From contig JACCIC010000098.1 in the NCBI GenBank assembly GCA_018907035.1, positions 1,814,501 to 1,878,500 on the forward strand: a stretch of DNA of 64,000 nt. The letters are read 5' to 3'. This DNA is from Sycobia sp. Sy_11 (Eukaryota > Arthropoda > Insecta > Hymenoptera > Epichrysomallidae). The notes below the pieces were generated by a model. It was not told where the DNA came from and ran no database searches. It saw only the letters and a list, made by a program, of their open reading frames with translations. The translations under genes were made by a program, and so were the position numbers. Shown here piece by piece: positions 50,507 through 63,570 of this stretch. Positions within the stretch are counted from its first letter, which is position 1. Every line of letters starts with the position of its first letter.

Positions 50507-51560
50507 AAGAGAGAGGTAATGTGGAGAAAGCATATCTGTGGGGGCACATAATTATATATATTGTGATTTTGCAGGAATTCGGATTTCGCATGAATTATTA
50601 TGGGATTTAATATCGCTTTCAAATTGACGTCAAAGAAAAACTCGAATGTATTATTTTAATTAAATTATATGCGTGAAATTATTTCTGCTATATATGCGCA
50701 ATTCGAACTATTTGAAAACGATCCCGAATGATTTTCACCGTATCGAAACGATTTCAAATTGGCCTCTCAAGTATAAATAGCTCTTAAGTACGCGTCGTTG
50801 ATGGGGTGTGCGAGGAAATTTGGAGAAAAACTCCTATTGGTTTTTTTTCTTCTTTTTTTCATTTCATTTCCTTTTCGCCATAGTTAAATAACCGAATAAA
50901 CAAATAGTCCCAAGTCTAATTATCCAATTTTCTCCCGACAGCTACACACGTATATAATTGTGCACAATCATTTTCCATTGTACTCCAAAGATGAAAACTT
51001 CGGATTCATATATGGTTTCATATATACATAGGATTCAATTGTTTTACTTAATTGATTCGTTATTCGTTAGCAAGGACGCGATGATTTCTCAAATGGACCC
51101 TCTGTTTCTCTTTGCTTTACCTATTCAGCCTTTCTTTCTCTATATCTTCACAAGTGTAGTTTCTTCTTTCTTTTTTTTTTTTACTAATTAGGGGAAAAAA
51201 CGCGTCTACAATACACGACTGTAACGTACAGTGAGTTGAGCATTTCTTCTTCCTTGCACATTGTCAAAGATAAAACAGCAGTCTCGAATTATATTAATAA
51301 CGGTGACTGCATGGAATTTCTTTTCTGCGGACTCAGTGGGAGAGGAATTTTTATCTCTACTTTGCTGTATTACAAGCTGTACAAGATCCCCCCCCTCCCC
51401 CCTTCGAATATCGCTCGGAATCGCGGCTCGTTCGACGCAGTGCCGATCGATCCGAGCAGATCGAAATAATTATTAATAAATAATGTTTTGCTATGTACGG
51501 GGGGACGGGCGATCGATAAGGAATACGATTCGTTCATTATCGTGCATGTATTTTAATAGA

Positions 51561-51567
<7 letters not shown>

Positions 51568-51632
<65 letters not shown>
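51568..51632. repeat. GA microsatellite
   Basis: About 32 uninterrupted GA units. Confidence 0.95.
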
Positions 51633-51636
<4 letters not shown>

Positions 51637-51841
51637 CGAGAGCGACAGAGTAGTAAAAGTGTTGAAATTTTAACTGTAAAAATTATAATTGATAAATCCA
51701 ATCTTATCCTAAGCATGAGAAAGATCTCAAAGAATTTCAGTTGTAGATAATGATGTGCTACATTGCGTAATGAAAAGAGAAGTAAATCAGAAAAAAATGT
51801 ATTCGCGTCATTATTGTTAATACCAAAGTTATATACATGTG

Positions 51842-51844
<3 letters not shown>

Positions 51845-51917
<73 letters not shown>
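51845..51917. repeat. CA microsatellite
   Basis: About 36 CA units, the longest CA array in the window. Confidence 0.95.
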
Positions 51918-51919
<2 letters not shown>

Positions 51920-52113
51920 TGATATCTATGAGGACATATTTATTGCAGAGAGAAAAAAGGATTTTTCCTCTCGTGCAGTGCGCGCGCGCGTGTGTTTGTT
52001 CAGAAGCAAGAAATGCCTCTTATAAGAATGAAAAATTGAGATAGATTAGTTTCAAGCCGGTGTGGCAAATGTATTTTTGTATAGCCGTGTAATCAAGTGA
52101 GATAGGGAGACAG

Positions 52114-52117
<4 letters not shown>

Positions 52118-52176
<59 letters not shown>

Positions 52177-52181
52177 CAGAG

Positions 52182-52213
<32 letters not shown>
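52118..52213. repeat. GA microsatellite with GGAGACAGAGG interruption
   Basis: Two GA blocks are separated by GGAGACAGAGG near 52170-52182. Together with the CA and GA arrays at 51.5-51.9 kb this makes a 650-bp cluster of long dinucleotide arrays. Confidence 0.95.
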
Positions 52214-52437
52214 GGTCGTAATTAAAATGGGTAGGAGATGGAGGGACAGCATGTGCATATCTAGTTGGGGCAGTTCGTACATCCAAACAGAACCATTATG
52301 TGGCATTAATTTCCATTAGCAAATAATGGGCGCGTACGTACAAAATTGGGACGCGCGCATGCGCGTAAAATCGCGGGCGTGCCGGCCGGTATAATAATTT
52401 ATCGTATATAGGTGTCGTTCGGAGAACTAGTTTTTTG

Positions 52438-52487
<50 letters not shown>

Positions 52488-52574
52488 CGACAATGCTCCT
52501 ATTAGCTATTCTGTTAATTGGATTTGACTTCGCCTATCGAGCTATTATATATATGTTCACGATATGGTATATAG

Positions 52575-52577
<3 letters not shown>

Positions 52578-52630
<53 letters not shown>
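52578..52630. repeat. TA microsatellite
   Basis: About 52 bp of TA repeat; a second tract lies at 52440-52484. Confidence 0.95.
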
Positions 52631-52638
<8 letters not shown>

Positions 52639-54016
52639 ATATAAAAGGAAATTGGCGATTATTTCAATTTATATGACTCTTTAATTCGATTTGCACGAAC
52701 AGTTTATGTGTTAAATTGTGGTTCCCGGTTGATTTGTTTTTTGTTTTGTTTCTTTTTCTCTTTTATTAATATTTAATAAAGTTCGGATAGTACCGAGATA
52801 AAATAATCGTTTCGTAAGTTTTTTTTACGATTCTTCTGTATCCGTATAGGTATAATAATAAGACGTTATACGCTTATTTTTAGAACATTGATAATATTTT
52901 AAAAATCAGTTTTACGCCGTACACTATCATGAATCTACTTTTTAAACAGATGCAAGTCTATATTCGATAAACAGCCAATCCTTCATTAGGAGACTCTTTA
53001 ACCCTGACTAATTAGAACATTATAAAATCCGAATATTAGTAACAGTGAGAGGCGAATCTAGACTTGCACATGAGCAAATGTTCACAGAGATTTGTTTTTC
53101 ATATTTTTTTAGAAGTGTTTCTATTGGTTGGACCGTCAATAATTTTGGTATCTGGAGCTAACAATCGATATAACCATTCCTTGACTATACCTTGATTTTT
53201 TGGCCCTCGATACCATTTTCTTTTTTTTTTTGTCGAGGTCGACTCAGAATCTTTGGCGATACTTTGATACAACAGCATAAAAAGGTACCTCCATCCGGGG
53301 AATTTTTTTCGGTAGTGAAAGTCCGGAGCAAAACCTCGCTATTATTAACATCCAGTAATTACGCATAGATATAGTTTTTGAAAATTGTATTTTCATTAAA
53401 AATACTGAGAAAGTTTTACGGCTCGCAAGGTCTGCAGTGAAAAAATTAAATGCCGAAGAGGTACAATTAATAAAAATCGAAAGAAAAAAAATGCATGGAA
53501 AAAAATTGGCCAATTATACCATTTCTTGTACCTCTTGTTTATGCAGAATGTTAACCGATGCAAAAAAAAAAACAAAACAAAACAAAACAAAATTAAAAAA
53601 AAAAGAAAATCGTATCACGAATTTTCGAAAAAAGCTACAGAAAGTAATTCTCACTCTCGATTTCGCGCGGACAATCGGCCACGCATTCAGACGCATTAAT
53701 ATATTATACTTATTATATATCGGCGGGATCGAAATCGAATTAAACATCGACAACCCCCGCCCCCGCCCCCCATGGAATCTCGTAATGTATACCAAATTTA
53801 TGTGTCTTATTATATATATGTATGTATAATTAAAGACCCTTTCTCCTTTCCCAGTCCTCGTATTTTTCAGTGAGCTACTTTATCGTGGCGGTGGATGAAG
53901 ACTGCAGGAGGAGGGGGAGTGACGTAACACCAAACGATATCGATACACAGCCTGGCAGAGCGACTGGTGTATGTATATATATATGCGAAGGTCGGCTTTT
54001 ATATGATTTTAATTCT

Positions 54017-54058
<42 letters not shown>

Positions 54059-54656
54059 CATACGAGGCTGCAGTTTCCGTTTTCGCACGACCCCGCGCTT
54101 CACGGACGGCGCGCGCGATTATTATCTCCGGATGATTTACGGCTATACGCAATTACGGCATCGGAATCGCGAAATCCTGCCGCTCCGATCCATATATTGC
54201 GCTTTAGCGCAAAAAAAAAAAAAAAAAAAAAAAAAACAAACAAAAATATATAAAATAACCCGCTTGTGCCCGTGTGGCGTTTCACTCGCCCTCGGTCGGT
54301 GGGATGCGACGACTCGCGCGTTTCGTTTCGATAAAAATCGGGGGAAGTTTACCCGCACTTCGGTGTAGAATTTCGCTTTCTCGTCCCGATAAATCTAACG
54401 GCTTTCACAATGAAATTGCATACGGATTAACGGACGGTTCAACAAGTTTACGTACCAATGACTGAGAGCTTTTGTTTTTTTTTTTTTTTTTTGTTACACG
54501 CAAAACGTTTATACAGTTTTATAGCGTGAACTTTTTCTTTCACCTATGACGCAGATATGAAGGGAAAAGCTAATAAACTTGAGAAGAAATGTTTTTTTTT
54601 GAATGACTTTTTGTTCTCGAAAACAAATATGATGTGTGAGATTTATATAATGTATT

Positions 54657-54709
<53 letters not shown>

Positions 54710-55318
54710 GATAATGTTCATTTTAATTGCATTGTAATATATTACGATGGCTGCTGTTGCGATTTACTAATGATTTTTTTCTTAGACTAAACTTTTACCA
54801 TCATTAAATCTTTGGCTTACCTAATGATCTGACTAAAAATCGTTAAAATGCTCGTTGAGCAGGCTTTAACAATAATATATCGTTATAATATCAGATCTCC
54901 AATATTCCTCAATACGTTGCTCAATAGATCTCCAACGGAATTGAGTGGCAACGTATAATGGGAAATTATCTGAGCGATTAATCGAGTGTCATTGAACAGT
55001 GTAAAACATAATCGTATTATGTGTAGCGCAACGACGACGACGACGACGACGACGACGACAGCATGAATTGCGGAGATAAAATATGTTTCTTTCCTCCGTC
55101 GCTATGTAATAAGTATTAATCTGATAGCTATGATTCACTGACGATCTTCTCACTTTAGCTACAACGCGCACCTGTATCTATATATCACGATGTATACGAG
55201 AAATAAAATCGGACGCCTCGTTAATTTCTTGACTAAATGCTTCTGAAAATTCTGAAAAATTGATTGAAAATTCGAAATTGTTATTATAGAAATATAACAT
55301 CGTGATTAACGCGTCAAA

Positions 55319-55321
<3 letters not shown>

Positions 55322-55375
<54 letters not shown>
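55322..55375. repeat. TA microsatellite
   Basis: About 53 bp of TA repeat. Confidence 0.95.
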
Positions 55376-55379
<4 letters not shown>

Positions 55380-55842
55380 TATTCCGTATTATTGTACGAG
55401 GTCAATGATCCTGCTGTTGTCCAGTCTGTCAAGGTGAAATGAAAAAAAAGAGACAATCTCGGTGAGTAATAGGTAGAGGTTTTTAAAATAAATATTTATT
55501 TACTCACTTACGAAAGATTATTAATCTTGTGTGTGTTTGTATGTGTGTCTGTGTGTGTGTGTGTGTGTGTAACAAGTTGATAAGAGCACAGCTTTTTATT
55601 CGTGTGTGAGTGATTAAAAATAACATTTCATAACAACGAAACTATTTCGTATACATATTGTCAATAATATTACTTATATATCGCGTCGAAACATTATTTT
55701 ACGTACATACGCAAAGTTCGTTCGCATATCTTCATTAATCGGTCGGCTTATATAAGATCCGTGGTTAAAATAACAAGTTGATATGGAATAAGTTTTAAAA
55801 GAATTTTCAAAATAAGCATGAATCTCAGTGTAGAGGCGAAAT

Positions 55843-55880
<38 letters not shown>

Positions 55881-55889
55881 CTAGTATGT

Positions 55890-57050
55890 CTATCAGAGAC
55901 TATTAGTATCCCTCCTTCAAGGGAACAACCGATTCCTCAGATTGTGACACGACGGCGAAGATCCTGGAGCATGCTACCTATAGTGCTCGAAGATATGGAT
56001 AATATAGTAATATAAACAGTATCGTTTCCGTAGAGATCGTGGTATGTTCGACTCTATTGTCCCGGTCCAAATAACTTTACTAACGTTTACACGATATTCA
56101 GACGTGGCCATTGCTGTCCGACTCAATTTTAAGCAGCAGGTAGAACGCGTTATCGAGGCATCAATAGTCAGGGGCGGTCTTATTTAGACTCACGTCGAAT
56201 AGAAGAGGATCGAAGGAGAAGCATAAATCGCTCCCAAAATCGATAGTAATAAATCTCATTACATGTGATATTTTCATCTGACATGAAGACATTGAGGCTC
56301 GCTATCAATCCAGGAGACTTGCAAACAGTCGACAGCTGCTTCCGGACTGAATGCACCGCGAGCGATGAGCTCGTATCGAACGGTCGCGAAGGAGGTCACC
56401 GCGGGCTTACAACAGATTGAGAAGTTAGCCGATGAACGAATTCGAATCTACCGACGAAGTATGCTTAGGCATAAAAGTATACGCCAAATCCCAACCGGGG
56501 TGAGACAGGCTATTCTATAATGATGGTGAGAAATCTGCGTCGAGTCAAATAATGAAAGGTGGACCCTCTGAGACCAGAGTCTGACCCTATGCTTGGACCA
56601 ATCGCTCCACCGAAGACATGCCAATGGAAACTATTATTTAACGCAAATGCCGTCTTGGTTATGGGTACTTTCGAGCGGTACCCCCATAGATTTATACATG
56701 TAGAAACAGCAGAATGCCCCCTGCACAACGGAATCCACGAGAATACCGAGCATGTGTTTTTCGTACGTGTCCAAGAATTATAACACAGCGGCGAGAATTG
56801 TTTATATAACATTAAGTACAAAATATTAGGCCCGAAGTTCAGATCGAGGCCAATGCTTGCATCGAAATTCAGCTGAAAAGCTGTTGCAAGATTTTGCGAT
56901 TGAGGCACTACGGGACTTACGGCTCGACGAGCAAAGAATACGACATCCGATGACGCAGACAATTAGGTGAAGAGCCGAGATGAAAGAAGAAAAAATGAGA
57001 GCGCCAAGCCCTTGAACCCACCGACAATATCTCGGCAAGTGCAGGTACGT
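55890..57050 (+). mobile_element. Decayed R1-clade non-LTR retrotransposon (RT end and C-terminal knuckle)
   Basis: Scattered over three frames are pieces of one ORF2 in the right order. YSDVAIAV at 56095-56118 is a relic of the reverse transcriptase YADD motif. SYRTVAKEVTAG through LADERIRIYRRS (56371-56464) corresponds to the family's YRTVS and LLAEERxxIY blocks. MGTFERYPHRFIHVETAECP and ENTEHVFF (56660-56765) correspond to the C-terminal GHGCFxxYLHRF, EC and EEDAEHVFF Cys/His region. Stops and frameshifts between them show the copy is dead. The 5' end is lost. Its exact ends and any target-site duplication could not be fixed. Confidence 0.75.
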
Positions 57051-58723
57051 AGATAACCTAAATACTGAAGAAAGAGCTGAAAACAGCTGATGCCTCCAGT
57101 CACACTGATAGCGGCGCTGTTGAGGGGGGGGGGGCTAGAAGGAGAGAGATTATTTTTTAGCCGGTAGAGTCTTGGAAATTAGATCCTTCTTACAAGATCT
57201 CGCCATTAACCAGACAAGCTGTGCTAATACGTCACAACTTGGCCAGCCGGGTACAAAGTTTATTAGTGAATTTTTTTCCTCTCAAGAAACGCGCACTTAC
57301 ACACACGACGAATACATATCGGACATTTGCGTGAATGAATCAGCTATATATATACCAATGAAAACATACGCTTTTAAATCGAGCTCATAGAGAAATTGCC
57401 AATATTTGCTTAGAAAGTATTGAGCAAGCGCCGAAAATATAGAGAGGGGAGTACTCTATCATAAAAAAAAAAAATTCAATGTCGAGCCATTCAGCGCATA
57501 TTTCTGAACGTAGGTGTATATGTATATAAATATCAGGCAGAGAAGCCATCAAAGAAAAAAGGCAACGCTCACGATGAAAGGAGCACAAGTGGAGCAGCTT
57601 GCTAATTGAAGAGATCCGGGAGAAGAGTGCACAGAACCAAGGCTACTCCTTCTATTATTTTTGTGTTTTTGTTATTTTTTTTTTTAATTCATCGAGACCC
57701 GATGAATATTCACCCGGGTTTGACGGTGGGCGAAATATCGAAAAGCGCAAAGCCGAGGAAATTGGAGGAGTTGTTTGGCGCGAACATTCGATGGAATTCG
57801 AGAGGGCTTGGAGAACGGCGGATGAGTAGGACACTTCAACAATCTATATATATATATGTAGAAAATAAACAACAGCGAATGAAATCAAAACTTCTTACCC
57901 TTTCACTACACTGTTATAAAATGTAGTAATAAGGTTTGAAAGCACCTAGCAAGGTTTGTAAGTCGCATTAATATTTAATCAACTACCTACACGTATTGAT
58001 TCTCGCGGTGGATACTCTTTGCTCACGTCTATAATCAGTCACTTCGAACGAAAAATTTACAAAAATCAATTTCCAGAAATAAGACACACAAGAAATTTTT
58101 ATTATATGCCAGGGGTATTAATGCAAGATCCTGCATTTTTCGTGCGCCGGGTCAAACATTGGTAACCCCCCCCCCGCTCTTACAGGGCATATCGAGAACC
58201 ACAAGAAATGTTATATATATATATATATATATACCAATATGAGAAACGTGCTGGAAAGCGAATCGAACGAATTAGCGAGTGAGTATGTAGTACCGCGGGG
58301 GTTCGACAACCCCACTACTGGTATGCGCAGGATTTTTGGAACGAGGAGATATTTTGTTACGAATTGTTTCGGTTCCTATATGTATAAATGTATATATCGA
58401 ATGTAGGATTCCATTCGGCGAAAAAGACGAGGGGTGGGGAAGCGCGAAATGTGAATCTCTGTGTGGTGTGTGCACTGAAAATCCGAAAATTATTCCTCAA
58501 AAAAGGGGGAAAAAATGGCCTCGTTCGTACGTCCGCAAGAGAGTCTTAGAGAGTTGGAATTTAAAGTAAAAAAGTCCGCGTGCTCGTGGTCGGGCACGTT
58601 AGAAAAGACGAGAGAGCCTCTCCAACGGAATTAATAATATGAAACTATTCGTTGCCTATATACATACCAGCATTATGTAGGATCCGAAAATAGCCCCGTC
58701 ATGATTCGAAATAGTAGTCGGGC

Positions 58724-58724
<1 letters not shown>

Positions 58725-58769
<45 letters not shown>
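58725..58769. repeat. CT microsatellite
   Basis: About 22 CT units. Confidence 0.95.
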
Positions 58770-58773
<4 letters not shown>

Positions 58774-59008
58774 GTTTCTGTATCTCTGCTGCTTCTGAGA
58801 TCCCAGTCTCTTATTTTTCTCTCTGTCTTTAGTTGTATTTCTTAAATTAGGGAATAATAATGTGCCGGAATACCGCGCGCACGAGTCCCGAGGTTAGCGG
58901 CCGCGGAGAATCGAACTATACGCGAACTCGTCTAATAATTTAATATTGAAGATACGAGGGCGTTATATTTTTCCTTATATTTTCAATATGTATTTGAAGA
59001 ATATATAG

Positions 59009-59054
<46 letters not shown>

Positions 59055-59762
59055 GAATATAACATATATATATAGCCCCCGAACGAGCGGCAGAACACCA
59101 TGACGAGATCACTGCATTGGAATATGTATGGTTATGTCTACAGAAATCATTAATCGAACAAAACGATAAAGATTTCGTCCCGGTTTTTAAGCACTATTTT
59201 TCTTGCTTTATAGCGAACAATTTATCGATCATCCGAAGTAATTAAAATTAAAAAAAAACATTTCCAATAATATCGATGCATTATTCCTTCCTACAGTTTA
59301 TCTAACGAGCATTCTACAATTAGAAATAAATTTTACAACATATCTATATGTACACTGAACCGAATTTCCTCGTTGTAGTGAAAATTATACAGGAAATTTG
59401 ACGTTTCACATAGTTTCAGAGATGTGTGTGTGTGTGTGTGTGTGTTGTAAAATCCGTCACACACGCCAACATACAAGTCGATCGTCTTTTCCTTCTGTTC
59501 CTGGCAAAGCGCGCCGCCGGCATTGCCGAGATTTTATACGAAAACGCATAATACATACACGTGCGCGCGCATACGCGCGTAATGTCACACGCCTCGGCGG
59601 TTAACGGCACTGGCGCTAATATTAATTCGCGCACGAAAGCGAATCAGGGACGGAAGTGCCACCGTGCCCCCTTCCCCCCTCGCCAACTAGTCACCCCTCA
59701 TCGCCGTAATTTACACGGTTGGCAAATAGGCAGAACATATTTATATATATATATAGCATAAA

Positions 59763-59763
59763 T

Positions 59764-59815
<52 letters not shown>

Positions 59816-59816
59816 A
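59763..59816. repeat. Palindromic TA tract with TACGTGAT / ATCACGTA arms
   Basis: A TA repeat is bounded by TACGTGAT on the left and ATCACGTA on the right, making one continuous perfect palindrome of about 54 bp that includes CACGTG-like half sites. Confidence 0.9.
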
Positions 59817-60277
59817 CATTACATAGTCCGAAAAAGCATTCCGCATTCTGTTCAATGAGACGCGCGTCCACGGGCTTAGTTCACATGCACGCGCGCTTCC
59901 TGGGAGTTTCGTAAAGCCCTCGGAGAACCTCTCTCCATTCGTGATAAAATCCCAAGTGGCTATGCGACAGGATGAATTTTCCGTGTATTGCATATATGTG
60001 GGGGTTTCATGAATTCTCATCGACCGTGAGCGAGGGGGTGACGGTGGTTGGGGGGGGGGGGCTAGTCGCCACACGTTACGCTGAAAATAAATTTTACGAA
60101 CTTCTCCGACAATACTTGCCGTACGAATTTATTACACGAGGATTATTACGCGTATGAATTGTTATTGCCCGTTATGGTTGAGAAACTAATAATTAATAAT
60201 TCTATGTTTAAGTGATTCATCGGTTCTTGCTCGTGGCCGCACTTTAAGCATCAAATTTGGAAATAATAACGACACGA

Positions 60278-60323
<46 letters not shown>

Positions 60324-61302
60324 CAACGAATTTTTCCATAAAAATACGGTTATCTTGATTGGAATTCATTAATTAATTATTTAACACCTGGAACTATCGG
60401 TATTGTGAATTAAGTAACAGTCGGCTTTTATTTAAATAAATTGTTATCTCCGCCATTAACATATTATGTATTATGCAGTTTTTTTATATGTAATAATAAT
60501 TTACAAACGTCATTAGAATAAATGACACTTTAAACCAACGTTAATTGTACATTCTTTCTTCTACAAGTTCGATATTCCAAACGGTCCTTCTCGCAAGGGC
60601 CCGTGGATAAATGAAGTGACAAATACAAGGGCCATGGATTTTTATACATTCAAAACTAGGACAATTTTTCTCGGCCTATTTCCATTGTAATGTATATAAT
60701 AATACTGGTCTCGTTCCACGTTCCCAGTATACAAATTTCTGGAACGTTTTTTTATTATCGCGAGTAATCGCCGCCGCGTGTCCGAGGCTGCTCACGAATT
60801 CGAAATATTTCGTAATAATTTGCGATGATCATCCAAGGAGCACCGATTTTCTTTTTTGAACTAAACAAAAAAATAAAAAACAGGCCAATGCGAAAAGACG
60901 TGGTTTATAGGTACGCGAAATTATATCTCTGATCTTTAACGGTAAGAGCAAAAAATTACACATAATATATATACACGCAGTAGAACCTTTTACGAGTCGC
61001 GCGCAGAGAAAAATAAAAGAGCCCACCTTCCAATTCCTCCATTTCCGCGCGTATCAATAATCTTAATTCGTATTTCCGCGAAGGCAGAAACATCAGAGAG
61101 TAGAATCCCCATTAAAATTGACCTCTGTGTGGCGCGTGTCCGTAATAGAAGAGAGCGCCATCCGAGAGAGCGAGAGAGAGGGGGGGGGGTATAGATTTGA
61201 TCGAGGCTCCGGCGAGCAAGGACTGCGCGCAGCGTGGATCATATTGCATCGCTTAGATACGTCCGCGTGTCCATCACTCGGAGCTTCCGGGACCTCCGGG
61301 CT

Positions 61303-61336
<34 letters not shown>

Positions 61337-61678
61337 TCCTCTGCGCCCATTCCGCGGGTTTTCGTTTCAAGGAGCTCGAGATTTTCGAGCAAAAAAAATA
61401 CTCTCAGTCAGTCTTTTTCACAGATTGTATGTAAATAATCCGAAGGGCAAAATGAAAAACTACGCGCGACCGCGAGTATCGAGAGAATTAATTGGAAAGA
61501 AAATTCCCGATGGTACGGAAAGTGTGTCTGTGTCTATCTCTCTCTCGCTCTCTCTCTCCCTCCGTCCTTCTTACACACCGCACCTATTCCCGTATTTTCC
61601 TGGAACGCGCGCGAATCGGCATACGACTTTTTTTTTTTCATTCGCACGCGTGCCCTCGTTCTAATCTAAATATATACG

Positions 61679-61716
<38 letters not shown>

Positions 61717-61964
61717 TCCTCCTCCCGCGTTCGACCGTAGGACGGGGGTGTCGTTGCGGCTACTCGTCGAACTCTTGTACTATACCTCGGCCACATGGGT
61801 TTTCACCGTTGCTCGCGCGTGATTCTCGAACGAAGGCCGGGCCACGAATGGAAAAAGGTTATATTATATCCTCGTTCCAGATTAAAAAGCGCCCGAGCAC
61901 AAATCCAAAAATCCAAATTCATTTTTAGGGAACCCGAGTTTTTCTATGTTTCGTTCGTTCGTTC

Positions 61965-61997
<33 letters not shown>

Positions 61998-62446
61998 CTC
62001 GTAGAAAAACGTCGAATAAGAGACGGAAGTGTCTGCAGTTTTTTTTTTCTCTTCTGCTAAATAACGCCGACAGGCATCGAGAGACCATGTACGAGAAATA
62101 CTGATTATTGAAGAACGGGCAAGGAAATCGCCATCGAAGAGGAATAAACTAATGGCGCGGTTAAAAAAAAAAAATAAAAAAAAAAAAAATAAAACCAAAA
62201 AAGATCGCGGGCAGAAGAAAACACGGTAGCCCGTGCCCGTTTAATTTAATGCTATTTAAAGGTATTTTGCGCAGGTCTGCGCGCAAAAACACTTGCCTTA
62301 CACATTAATTTTTCCTCTACTCGTACACCCCCCCCCACCCCGCTTTTTTGCTTTGTTTTTAACACCCAAAGCAACCGATGTTAACGCGATCGCGCTAATT
62401 ACGGCCACAAACAATGGACGAGCGGCGATCGGCGATTCTCTTCCAT

Positions 62447-62466
62447 CCCCCCCCCGGGGGGGGGGG
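62447..62466. repeat. C9-G11 mirror block
   Basis: A run of nine C is followed directly by about eleven G and then CCCG. It is a self-complementary GC block with i-motif and G-quadruplex potential on both strands. Confidence 0.9.
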
Positions 62467-62940
62467 CCCGTCGGGTTTAACCGAAAACCGCGCGCGCACA
62501 GCTGAGTGTGTCTGCATGTGTGTATGATTGCGCGTCTATGTGGGTTCGAGCGAGAGAAGAAGCGGCCTCGTTATATACGTTCGTATATACGCGCGCGCAG
62601 GTGTGGGCTTTCGTTTGCCTTAGCAATTTCCATCGATTTGGGTCGGCGGCCGCGGTGGGGGAGGGGGGAGGGGCGTCCGTCGAATTTCGGCGAGACTTTT
62701 GTTTGATCAACTGGTACCGAGATCTCGAATTCGTCCGGCCCTCCCCTCCCTCCTCAATTACTGGCCGGCTCTCTCGGTCTAAATTTAGCCCCGCGAAATT
62801 CTTCCGAATGAGAGACTCTCTCGGTTGTTTTTTCTTTTCCTTTTTTTTTTTCTTCGCCCGAATCGTCGAGAGCACTTATAAAACTCGGATTTGCTATCGA
62901 TTAATTTTTGCGAACGTCGAACGCTCTCGCGACATACAAC

Positions 62941-62942
<2 letters not shown>

Positions 62943-62999
<57 letters not shown>
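62943..62999. repeat. TA microsatellite
   Basis: About 56 bp of TA repeat. Confidence 0.95.
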
Positions 63000-63004
<5 letters not shown>

Positions 63005-63532
63005 GTTAGAAAGAATCGGGGAGAGTTTTTGGCCCGTGCAAGAGATTTCAGGTTATACACGTATATATATATGGAGTTTATTTTAATTTACTTTGGCAAC
63101 TGTCTAGTGCGCGTTTATTAAATCCCGCTGTACGATTAATCAAAATAGTATAATAAAAATAGCACCGATAATGATAATAATAATGGTAATGATAATAATA
63201 ATAATAATGTATAATAATAAACATTCGATATTTGCGTAGACGAGCAATACTACAGAATTCTATTTTGTGCGAACGCTGTATAGCTGCGCGCGTTTAATTT
63301 GAAACGCATACCTTACATAATTAGTAAGTTAAAGAGTCGAAACGCACATACATTGTTAAATAATGCATACAGAGACGTATGTGACATAAGCGCGTGGCAC
63401 CGCTCGACGCGGATCATTAAGCACTCGGCCGAACGAAACAGGGTAGCGCGAGCATCGCGCCTCGCCTGCGCCAAGCGGACAATTTCTAAATAAAGCCGCG
63501 CCGAAAGCTGGCCGGGCGAGCAATTTTTTTTT

Positions 63533-63570
<38 letters not shown>

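Larger units (their letters stand above)
47611..55880. other. Non-coding stretch, microsatellite-rich
   Basis: It contains many TA, GA and CA tracts (listed where long), poly-A runs (48146-48171, 49145-49172) and CpG-rich patches near 48.2-48.6 and 49.8-50.4 kb. A 157-codon Lys-rich open frame (about 53359-53829, +) and a possible untranslated exon end at 50201 (-) are discussed as observations. No recognised gene is present. Confidence 0.5.

Noticed and set aside
50141..50622. Several 100-130 codon frames made of Leu-Ser or Glu-Arg repeats (also at 36.5, 41.2, 51.5 and 52.0 kb)
   Set aside because: They are translations of CT/GA and TA microsatellites, which lack stops by composition.
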